A stretch of 64,000 nt of DNA, taken from assembly GCA_007570785.1 (NCBI GenBank), contig ML662442.1, positions 63,389,392-63,453,391 of the forward strand, given 5' to 3'. The notes below the pieces were generated by a model. It did not search any database and was not told the DNA's origin. It saw nothing but the letters and a program-made list of their open reading frames with translations. The stretch comes from Antilocapra americana. Lineage: Eukaryota; Chordata; Mammalia; Artiodactyla; Antilocapridae. The position numbers were made by a program, and so were the translations under genes. Of this stretch, positions 54,781 to 64,000 are shown in pieces (position 1 is the stretch's first letter; every line of letters begins with the position of its first letter).

Positions 54781-55254
54781 ACCATGGATCTACAAGAAAT
54801 CCAGTGCTGAATAGCAGAGATAGCCCTCAAGTTGCTGCCAATCTGGAGGAGAAAAAAAAAATCAAAGTAAAGAAATAATTTATACTGCAGATCAGCCTAC
54901 AAATGGCATTTACAAAACAGAAAAGTTATATAAAGATTGGTGTGAAAAGGGAGCTTGACTCTCACAAACTGTATGACAGTTTTCTTTTGGAGCAGATTTA
55001 AGAGACTACATCTCAAACCTGATTTATGAAATTCCTTTTATTTTTATATAGCAACTGTATTGATGGGCTATTTGCATATGATCTGTATTCTAACACATGA
55101 TAAATTTATTTCATTCATCAAACTTGTGTTGTCTTCCACTACAAAGAGAAGGCACACAAAGCTTGATAAGATGTAGTTGAGAAGTTTAGGGTAGTAAGGA
55201 GATAGATATGGACCATGGGGTGAGGGAAGGAAGCATTAGAAACTTGATATTAAC

Positions 55255-55695
55255 AGATGCAAAATGTTATATGTAGGATGAATAAGCAACAAGGTCCTAC
55301 TGTATAGCACAGGGAACTATATTCAGTATCTTGTGATAAACCATAACAATGGGCTTCCCTGGAAGGTCAGCTGGTAAAGAATTCATCTGCAGTGCAGGAG
55401 ACCTGGATTTGATCCCTGGGTTGGGAAGATCCCCTGGAGGAGGACATGGCAACCCACTCCAGTATTCTAGCCTAGAGAATCCCCATGGACAGAGGAGCCT
55501 GGTGAGCTACAGTTCATGGGGTGGTAAAGCATCATACATGACTGAAGCAACTTAGCATAGCACAGCATAGCATAAACCATAATGAAAGAGTGTATGAAAA
55601 AGAATATATGTATACATATATATGTATGTATAACTGAGTCACTTTTGTGTACAGCAGAAATGAAACATTGTTGATCAACTGTGCTTCAATAAAAT
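55255..55695 (+). mobile_element. L1 3' UTR, sense, split by a Bov-tA
   Basis: 'ggatgaataagcaacaaggtcctactgtatagcacaggg', then after the SINE 'gaaagagtgtatgaaaaagaat', 'gtataactgagtcac' and 'gatcaactgtgcttcaataaaataaa' with a poly(A) end. Confidence 0.9.
55347..55571 (+). mobile_element. Bov-tA SINE, sense, nested in L1, 11-bp TSD
   Basis: Identical direct repeats ataaaccataa at 55336-55346 and 55572-55582. The tail contains a small (AGCAT)n-type expansion. Confidence 0.97.
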
Positions 55696-55799
55696 AAAAA
55701 AATATTCTCAATACAATATAAAAAGTGCTGCAATGTGTATAGTACTGTAGTGGTGTGATGGAGAGAGGCAGGTGGGAGCTCTGACTGAATAGATAGAGC

Positions 55800-56420
55800 A
55801 GATTGCACAGGCTTCCAGACCCACAGGGGCTTTTGAAGGATGAATAGAAACTTACCAGAGGGACACACAAAAAAGAATGTTCCAGTTTTTCTGCCCAGGT
55901 AGATATTTTTCAAGGATTTTTCTCCAACTATGCATGGGACTGGCAAAAGTCTATGATAGACCTCTTCCGAGATGCTGTGATCAGTTCTAGCATTGCTCTG
56001 GTCTCCACCCTCCATCCTCTGATCCCAGCCTCCTGTTATTTTTTTTTTTTTAATCTACTTTCCCTGAATTCTGACTCTAGGCTCTGAATGGTCCAGTATG
56101 CATTTGTCAGATGTTGCGGTTTGGATAAGGCTGGGGAATCAGACACAACAGGAAAGAAAGGAGTCTGAGAAGAGTCAGAGAAGCACAGTGGGCACGGGGC
56201 ACATGGGGAGCATGAGTGAATATGCCTGACTGGAGCATAGGTGGGATGCTTATGGAGAAGAGGTGGGAGTGGAGTTGACCAGAGAAAGCAGGGTCCAGAA
56301 CCCCAAACAACATATGTGCTTTGATGAGGAGTTTGGACATTATCATGTTCAAAATGAGAAAACCCTGAAAGGTTTTCTAAGCAGCAGAATGACATGAAAG
56401 GCTTCTGTAGTAAGTATATG
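55800..56420 (-). mobile_element. L2 LINE fragment, antisense
   Basis: 'ttttgaaggatgaatagaaacttaccagag' and, further right, 'gacatgaaaggcttc' after 'gtttggacattatcatgttcaaaatgag' follow the reversed L2 3' order. A T run at 56039-56052 and unique-looking bases separate two pieces. Confidence 0.65.
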
Positions 56421-58554
56421 TGTACTGTTTAGCTAGTTTTATTGTTTCTGCATCGAAGCCATTGATGAGGTTGCTGTTCTGACCTGCTTTCAGGAGGGAA
56501 CTGCTGTGGGAGAATTAATAGTCGCCAGCAGCCTGCAGGTGCCGTATCTTCTGCTTTGCCACTGCATGCCCACAGGGCCTCAGAAGTGATGATTGAGCAA
56601 GGCAAGGGACTGTGGCCAGGCCAGCTCTGCCCAGAGGGGACTCATTCTAGTGAGCAGTACGCTTGAGGCGAAGCTGGCAGTCTTTCTCAGAGCCGAACAC
56701 AGGAGTCTTCTCCTATTCTATCCTTCTCTATCCTTTCATGGTTGCCAAGGGTTTATGGTGGTCTCTGGGTTCCTCTCTTTCCTCCTGAACCTTCCCTCTT
56801 TATCTGTCACAAGTGTTTCTCCAATACTCTCTTTTAGTTCTAATTCTGTCTTGACCTTGGCCTTTCATACAGTATGAACTGACATATGATGCCTCAAAGC
56901 CTATTTTTAAATTTTAGTATGTACCTTTAAGTGGTTGTTTACATGTTTACCCTCTGAACTAGCATGCTTTCTTTATATGAAATACACTGTTTTGTGAAGT
57001 CAGAGGTAATCGTAAATAAATTATCTCAGGACAGTTTGGACCCCCGGGCATGCCAAGCTTCTCTGCACAAGTTTATCATTACAACTACTTGGGATCTGAC
57101 AGGCTTCTGGGGGACTAGGGCAGAACTGCCAGCCTTACTTAGTTCTACTTAATAATGTATTTCCCACATCCCATCATGGCAGGATTGGCTCAAATTCAAT
57201 GAGTTGATGGACAGGAAATGCTTTAGACAGAGGGAATTTTTTTTTCTTGACTGTCATTCCTATAAAGTATTTTGATATCTCATGACTAGCAGGTGGTTAG
57301 ATAAAGGAGGAAGATAATTTAGCATCTTAAAAGCCTGTGACCCAGCATTTGGGAAGGCAGGATTAATTACAGCAAATCACCATGTGAGTTTTGTGTCAGT
57401 GTTTCTCTCTGGAATATTGTGCCTTATGGATGAAGAGCAAGTCCTCTCTGTTTCTTTAATAAAAAATCACCCTAAGTAAAAACAGTGAATCATGTTCTTA
57501 AAGTAGGTTGTGATCTTCAAACGTGAGAAAAGCATGTAAGTTAACTTTTTTGCTTTTAGAAGGTCTGTCATATTGTAGTTTATATAATATGACTAACGGC
57601 AAAACTAGCATTTAAAATAAAATGCTAGGCTGGGTATCAAATTTTTGAAGCTATAATGAATTTGTTTAAGTTGTAGAATTGAGTGTTATTTAATCTCCTG
57701 GGCAGACTTTCAAGTGTCCCTCTGATCAGAGCTCTTCTGTGAATTTTCTGTGATTGGGGATTCCTTATGTGGTCCAGGATTTAGGGAGGGATGGAAGACT
57801 AACCGCATGGTTTTGGGTGTACTGCTTTACTCTCATTTTATACATTAAGATCTATCTAGTAAGTAACAACTAAAAGGCTGAGAGAAATTCAAATGGATTC
57901 AGAATATGTGAAGTGATAAAATGTTAAATATCTTTAAAATTAACTTTTACATTAAAGATATGTATCTATTAAGTCTTAATGATATAACTGTAATTGTGGG
58001 CATTTTCTAGTAAGTTTTCATTTAAAGAGACTACATAGTAGTTGGTTAAATGTGAAAAGAACCATGTGACAAAAGATCTCCTATTTCTTTGAATTTGTTT
58101 AGTAGTACTAGGAAGTCTATCCAGTAGAAGGATTTCATTTGATATAATTTTATAGTATTAAGACCCATGCACAATTGAGATATTGCTCCTCTTCATGTGA
58201 CACATTCTTTGTTTAAACAAAGCTAAATTATAATCAGTGAACATGACAAGAGTGATTGTTTCAAAAGCCCAAGTGAAATACTGATGAATTCATGTCTTAA
58301 TTCTGATAAGACTGAATTTGGTGGGGGGTGGCTTGACCTTCTTATTCAATTAAGAATAGGTTATCAGTGCTGCCATTGCTCTAGAGAAACCACAGTGGAT
58401 TGTAGACTTGGCTACTGTTGGGAGGCTGCATTTGTCAAGTGGAAGTTTTGCAAAAGTAAAAATGGCACCTCCCATTGACACTAGAGATTTGTTTTAAACC
58501 AGTAATTGACTGTGTTGGGATAAGTGGATAAGGCAATAAAGCAAATCAGTGCCA
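56421..58554. other. 2.1 kb without recognised repeats
   Basis: GC-richer at 56460-56700, AT-rich after. Contains the palindrome at 58207-58222. No exon recognised. Second-longest repeat-poor stretch right of the gap. Confidence 0.4.
58207..58222. repeat. Perfect 16-bp palindrome
   Basis: CTTTGTTTAAACAAAG. Each half contains a forkhead-type TGTTTA/TAAACA core. Confidence 0.95.
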
Positions 58555-59010
58555 TTTTTGGAAATGTTTATTTATTTTTTAATCTTATGCTTACAGAATG
58601 TTTGCAAGTATAGTACAAAGAACATTTCTTCCTAAATCACTTGAAAATATTCAATAACTTGTTGGCATGATACCCTCACCTTCAAGGACTCTAATGTGCA
58701 TTTCTTACAAACAAAGACATTTTCTACATAACTTACACTATAACCACTGAATTTAAAACTTTCACATTGGTACATTACCACCATCTAATTTTCAGGATTT
58801 ACCCAAGTTTTGCCAGTTATCTCAGTAAAGGATCCGGTCCAGAATCATGTGTTGGATTCAGTGGCCATGTCTCTTTAGTCTCCTTCAATCTGGAATGCTT
58901 CTTTAGTCTTTCCCAGACTTTCATGATCTTGAAAGGCCAGTTATTGTAGGATGTCTTTTAGTGTGGGTTTGTCTGATGCTTCTTTGTTAGATTCAGGTTT
59001 GGTGGGAATA
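58555..59010. mobile_element. Ancient L1M-type fragment
   Basis: 'atttacccaagttttgccagttatctcag', 'aggatccggtccagaatcatg', 'ggccatgtctctttagtctccttcaatctgg', 'gtgggtttgtctgatgc' match a mammal-wide L1 block from memory. Confidence 0.7.
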
Positions 59011-59039
59011 AAGCAGTTTTGGGGATGGAAAATAACTTC

Positions 59040-59560
59040 TTTACCATCTTTAGTTCAGTGTTTGGAGGCCTTTGAAATAAACTGACAAAAGACAGATTAG
59101 AAGAGGAAAGAAAAATGAATTTAATGCACGCGTGCACATGAGTTCAAAAAGAAATATGACTCAAAGAGGCAGTTAGGATTTGGGGCTTTTATACCATCTT
59201 AATAGGGAATGGGGAGGGCCAGAGGGACACTTCTGGGAGAACAAATAACTTCCTCGAAGGGAAGTAGAAAGAAAGAGCGCTTAAGGAAAAAATGACTTTT
59301 TGAAAGATAAGTGGACCTTAGGAGAATAGATAATATAATAGTTTCGTGACTGTTGGTTGTAATACCAACTTCTTCTGAAAGAGAAGACTGGAGTTGTTCC
59401 CAGGGATGGGATTTATGACAATTGAATTTTTTTAGTTCTTTTGAGAGGCTCTGCTTTTAGGCAGATAAGGAATTTCAGGAACTCATATTGCTTTAGCTTA
59501 AAATCATTTTTATGCCACAGTGGCTTATTCTGGATCCCTTCCTGGCACTGTATTCTCATT
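59040..59560. mobile_element. Ancient repeat, possibly an LTR, family uncertain
   Basis: 'agacagattagaagaggaaagaaaaatgaatttaatg', 'aatatgactcaaagaggcagtta', 'ggggcttttataccatctt' and 'ctgcttttaggcagataaggaa' recall a widespread mammalian element, perhaps an ERV-type LTR. No internal genes or paired LTR seen. Not verifiable here. Confidence 0.4.
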
Positions 59561-59777
59561 GTGTCATTTAGTGTACAATTTCAGTTCATCTCATGATAAT
59601 GATGCTCACTTTGATCCCTTGACAAAGGGGTATCTGCCATTGTAAAGTTTCACATTGTTTTTCATTTTTAGTTAATAAGTAATTTGTGAGGGGTGCTTTG
59701 AATTTATGCAAATATCTTTAAATTTACAAATATGTGAGTTTCTGTTATTATGGTCACCTGGTTTAATAGGTTATAAT

Positions 59778-60118
59778 CTGCTGTGCTGTGCTGTGCTGTG
59801 CTTAGTCGTGTCTGACTTTTTGTGACCCCATGGATTATATGTAGCCCTCCAGGCTCCTCTGTCCATGGGGATTCTCCAGGCAAGAATAGTGGAGTGGGTT
59901 GCATGCCCTCTTCCAAGGGATCTTCCCAACCTAGGGATTGAACCCAGATTTCCCTCATTGCAGGCATATTCTTTACCATCTGAGCCACCAGGGAAGCTCA
60001 AGAATACTGGGGTGGGTAGCCTATCTCTTCTTCAGGGGATCTTCCAGACCCAGGAATTGAACCAGGGTCTCCTGTATTGCAGGCAGATTCTTTACCTGCT
60101 GAGCTACCAGGGAAGCCC
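59778..60118 (-). mobile_element. Bov-tA dimer, antisense, GCTGT repeat tail
   Basis: One full unit (59778-60000) and one headed unit lacking most of the Bov-A half (60001-60118), enclosed by tataat at 59772-59777 and 60119-60124. The 3' tail is a (CTGTG)n run of about 4 units. Confidence 0.93.
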
Positions 60119-60124
60119 TATAAT

Positions 60125-61551
60125 TCCTACTGTCATTTATTTTGATGCTCAGTTATCCCATATTTGACTAGTGGTAGCTTATTCAAACTGACTTTTCTGT
60201 TGACACACCCCCATTATTTTTTAGCACTTCCTTGCTTTTTTGGGAAGCACATGTTGTTTTGAGATCATCTTATACTTTCCTTGCCTTAGTTCTGAAATTA
60301 GCCATTTCCCCAGAAGCCCTGATTCTTAGAAACCAAGATATGGATGACAGGTGTGCTCATTGCTATCAGGGTGTTGGCTGCTGCTCACAGACCCTCTTGG
60401 TATGTATATAATCTCTCATCACTGCTGCTCCCACTCTATCTCTTGGGGACACCTTCTTCATTATCAGTGCTCTGATTCTCTTTATTGGGCTACTGTTCAA
60501 TAACACTCCTTCCTCATGCTGCCCAGGTCTCAACACCCACATCAGAACATCTTGCCCCCTCCCACAGGGAGTCCTACATCATGTTGCTCAGGCTCTGGAA
60601 CCAGATGCTGAGTCACAGCCCCAGGTAGAAATACTCTTTGCTTCACTTGGGCTCCGAAACTCTGTAACTGGACACTTGCCCCTCCTGCCTCCCATGGGGA
60701 TGCCTTCTTTCCTCCACTCAAAGTTTGACACCTTGGTTGGAGCTGCCACCCTCTGAATGTACATCGTCCTCATCCTAACTAGGATCCAGTACTCCACTCT
60801 CGGTCATCATGGTTTCTCTACTTCTGTGTGGATTTCTGCCTTGCTCAGCTCCATCAAATGACTTCAGAAATGAATTGTTCATGAAGGGGAATGGAGTTCA
60901 GTTTCATTTTAAAGTGTGGATTTAGAAGTTACCTAATAATTTACCAAACTTGGAAGACATGCAGTCATATTTTTTAACCAAGATTCTGGAACATATAATT
61001 GAAAAAAATTATTGCATGAGTCTCCATGTGTCAATTTTTTAAAGGTTTACTTTTAATGTAAGGGTACATATTTTAATAAGGCAAAGCTCTGATGTTTAAT
61101 TGAGTCTGCAATCAATGAGAAATGGACACATGTACAGGTTATCTTCTCCAAAATGTACACATGCATTAATTACTTAGAAATAAGTTGTCTTCAGAGAATT
61201 TTGTGTCCAAAACCCATGATGAAAATTTCAGAATCCCATGTAGCAGTGAGTTCCTAATTTACATTCCATCAGATTTGTGGTCTTTTAAATCAGACAAAAA
61301 GGTCTAAGTTATTTTCTGTTTTACACATGGAATGTATACTTAGGACATGGAATTTATATTTCCAGCCCAGATCTTGACCCTAGAACTACCTTCAAACTCC
61401 CTCTGTTTTCGACTACCCTTTAGTTTCAATTGTGCACTGAGATGCCTGTGACATAAAATGCAGATGTCAAGTAGGCATCCCCTATGCTTCATGCTCCTAT
61501 AGCCAGTGCCTATGTGACATCTCCCTTTTGATGTGTCATGGGCATCTCATG
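60125..61551. other. 1.4 kb unassigned sequence
   Basis: 60330-60850 is pyrimidine-rich with phrases that could belong to an old repeat, but I cannot assign it. The rest is AT-rich. No exon recognised. Confidence 0.4.
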
Positions 61552-61660
61552 GGCTTCCTGGTGACTCAGAGATAAAGAATCTGCCTGCAGTGCAGGAGAC
61601 TCAGGTTCAATCCCTGGGTCAGGAAGATCCCTTGGAGAAGGGAATGGCTAACTCAGCATG
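61552..61660 (+). mobile_element. Bov-tA SINE, sense, 3'-truncated
   Basis: 'gggcttcctggtgactcagagataaagaatctgcctgcag' and 'gttcaatccctggg' to 'gagaagggaatggctaactcag'. The Bov-A half is missing. Confidence 0.9.
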
Positions 61661-61724
61661 CCCACATCTAAACTTTTGATTTTTGATACCGCCCTCTGAG
61701 CACAAATCTTTCCGATCTTAGTGA

Positions 61725-62190
61725 ATGGCAGAACAACCCCCACCTAACCCTGGCCAGAGATCTGGAAATGTTCTTGGTTCTTTTCTTTTATGGAATAGAT
61801 CAGTGTATTCTGTGGCCTGTTCTGTTATTTTCAGCACTTCCTGTCTCAAGCCTAGTCCAACCCACCAACATCTCTCAGCTGGTATGCTTCTTACTCCATT
61901 CTTGCCACCTGGTGATTCATTATCCTCACAGCTGTCAAAGTGTGTCTGTATATTGGATCATCTTTCTAACCTACTTAAATAACACTCAACATTTGTTAAA
62001 TAACGCTTAAAAAATTCCACAATTCTTACATACACCTGCATGACCAGCCCCCTACTCTTCTCTCTAGCTTCATCTTGTGTTCTTCACTTCCAAACACTTG
62101 GCCTTCTTTCTGTTCCTGGAACATATTAAATATTTTGCTACCTTAGAACTTTTGAATATCATCTCCCTAAAATATCATTAGCTTCCTTGT
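61725..62190 (+). mobile_element. L2 LINE fragment, sense
   Basis: 'catgaccagccccctactcttctctctagcttcatc', 'aaacacttggccttctttctgttcctggaac' follow L2 sense order. The two overlapping open frames here are therefore not genes. Confidence 0.6.
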
Positions 62191-62769
62191 TCCAAATAGA
62201 ACCTTTGTACCTTTATACTAGAGCCAAATGCTTACTGATGAGTATGATTTGGGGACCAATTTCTGTTCTCTTACATATTACTTATTTTGTACTCAAAGGA
62301 GAATTTTAGTGACAATATGAGATAATTGTTAAACTTAATTTACTATTAAGAAAATAACATTAAAATTGCTTCCAACTGCTTCCAAAATAAAACTCTTAAT
62401 AAAAGTCAATGTAATTCTGACATTTAAAATGTAAAAAAGAAAAAAAAGAACTGTGTCTATAAAATATGCAGTATATTAAACACTTTGAAACCTTAGAAGG
62501 AAAGAGAATTCAATGTATTAATGTTACCAAATTATTACTAGTTTAATTTTCACAAGACTCATTTCAGTAAATGTGAATTTTTATTAATGGTGTTCATAAA
62601 TAACCATGAGATAATTCCTTATTGTACATTGCACAATCCAGTGTGCGCATGTATTGTTTTTCTTGAATTCTGACTCATGAGCACAGAGAAGTGACTTGTA
62701 GCATCACTTGGCCAAGTCCAGTTCTTTAGACTTCATCTTTATTCAAGAAATATTATCTGGAAATATATT
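62191..62769. other. Unique AT-rich sequence, no gene seen
   Basis: No confident repeat or exon. Confidence 0.4.
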
Positions 62770-63244
62770 GTGCTACTTTGCCTACAAAGGTCCATAGAGT
62801 CAAAGCTATGGTTTTTACAGTAGTCATGTATGGATATGAGAGCTGGACAATAAAAAAGACTGAGCACCAAAAAATTTATACCTATGAACTGTGGTGCTAG
62901 AGAAGACTTTTGAGAGTCTCTTGGACTGCAAGGAGATCCAACCAGCCAATCCTAAAGGAAATCAATCCTGAATCTTCATTGGAAGGACTGATGCTGAAGC
63001 TGAAGCTCCAAGTACTTTGGCCACTTGATGTAAAGAACTGACTCACTGAAAAAAGCCATGATGCTGGAAAAGACTGAAGCAGGAGGAGAAGGGGGCAACA
63101 GAGGATGAGATGGTTGGATGGCATCACTGACTCAATGGACATGAGTTTGAGCAAACTCCAGGAGATGATGAAGGACAGAGAAGCCTGGTGTGCTGCAGTC
63201 CACGGGATTGCAAAGAGTTGGAGATGACTGAATGACTGAACAAC
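62770..63244 (+). mobile_element. BovB LINE 3' fragment, sense
   Basis: From 'gcctacaaaggtccatagagtc' (same 5' truncation point as the copy at 28681) to 'gatgactgaatgactgaacaac'. A diverged direct repeat, aaatat[a/t]ttg, may flank it (62761, 63245). The minus-strand 135-codon frame is antisense. Confidence 0.92.
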
Positions 63245-64000
63245 AAATATTTTGCACCCTGTATAGAGGAGAGGATAAAACTGGAAGCTGAAGTGATCAA
63301 CCATTTAGTGTGTGCCTCTCAATTCTGTGTGCTTCACTTACCAACAGCAAGCTTCATTTTTAATGAATCACATCATTACTTGGTGAAGAAGTCAGCTCTT
63401 TATAATTTAAAGAAAACTACACATCAGTAGTTAGCAAAAAAGAGAGCTAAAGTTGCCATAACATAATAGATCCTTAACTTTTGAAAGGACAGTTGTACTC
63501 CTTGGAACCCCATTTTTGTAGTTTACTAAATAATTATAATAAATGTGCCCCCTTTTCCTGCTCATAAGATCTATTTTTCTCTACTTAGGTGTCATTAGAT
63601 GTCTCCTATCCACTGCCCACAAGACAGTTCTTGGAGGGTGTCTGAGATTGTGCCCTTAAAAAGGACAACTGCAGTCTGATGTGTCAATGAATTACTGTGC
63701 TGTGTATGTGTAAGGAAGTGAAAATCTATCATCTGTATTGAAACAAAGCATTTGAAGATTAACTGGAAATAATTTGGTTAACAATAATACACTGAATTCC
63801 CTTTTCTTCCAAGGCTTCAAAGTATTTCATATACTGAATATTTTATAGACATTGCAGCCTTTTTCTCTTTGCATTTTAAATGTCATAATTATAATGATTT
63901 TTATTAAGACATTTATTTTGGAATCAAGATTTTTTGGGTTGTTGTTTTCTTAATAGTAAATTAAGTTTAGCAATTATTCCATACTAATTGCTACCGAGAT
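63245..64000. other. Unique AT-rich sequence to the window end
   Basis: No confident repeat or exon. Confidence 0.4.

Noticed and set aside
59040..59560. Endogenous retrovirus provirus
   Set aside because: At most a solitary old LTR-like stretch; no second LTR, primer-binding site or gag/pol/env similarity was seen.
1..64000. Bacterial-type features (operons, CRISPR, IS elements, phage)
   Set aside because: Nothing supports them. Repeats, CpG depletion and intron-like structure are mammalian, and the direct repeats seen are TSDs or microsatellites.

Overview
The window is nuclear DNA from a ruminant (Pecora, most likely a bovid such as cattle, sheep or goat). The evidence is the repeat content. 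There are about 30 tRNA-Glu-headed Bov-tA or Bov-A SINEs, six BovB (RTE-clade) LINE copies, artiodactyl L1 3' ends, and older cetartiodactyl CHR SINEs. All of these lie on a background of ancient mammalian MIR, L2 and L1M fragments. The repeats do not decide between bovid species. The only undetermined stretch is a 986-base run of N at 38082-39067.

No complete protein-coding gene can be supported. The one gene-like landmark is a CpG island at about 9.78-11.26 kb. On the + strand it contains a good splice-donor consensus (CAG|GTGAGG, exon end 11012) after several short upstream-type ATG frames. The best reading is a promoter with a 5' non-coding first exon, its transcript running rightward. 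I do not recognise the gene and see no later exon. Most of the window would then be intron 1 or intergenic DNA. The long open frames in the island use non-ATG starts or result from base composition. The other long open frames are antisense or degenerate retroelement sequence.

Layout: 0-9.4 kb has sparse SINEs, an L1M fragment with a CA microsatellite, MIR, CHR-1 and L2. 9.4-11.3 kb holds a Bov-tA with a CA tail, then the CpG island. 11.3-17.5 kb is mostly unique sequence with a few MIRs and one Bov-tA. 17.5-30 kb alternates L2 fragments with Bov-tA and CHR insertions, many with clear target-site duplications (TSDs), plus one BovB. 30-32.7 kb has an L1 split by a BovB and a young, 5'-inverted (twin-primed) L1. 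32.7-34.9 kb is a 2.2-kb repeat desert. 34.9-46 kb is SINE-dense, with the gap, an inverted duplication at 42.4-43.1 kb, a strong CTCF-like motif at 41.57 kb and two GC-richer unique patches. 46-55.7 kb holds CHR and L1 fragments and the largest BovB copy (about 2 kb, with reverse-transcriptase remnants). 55.7-64 kb has L2 and L1M remnants, an unassigned ancient repeat, a dimeric Bov-tA and a terminal BovB.

I found no undescribed biological system. The observations most worth checking are the unassigned CpG-island promoter, the inverted duplication of an L2 end, a short module duplicated 1.8 kb apart with a SINE in only one copy, the twin-primed L1 with a perfect TSD, and the CTCF-like site. 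Family names for repeats come from memory of consensus sequences, without alignment, so element edges are accurate to about 10-20 bases unless a TSD fixes them.
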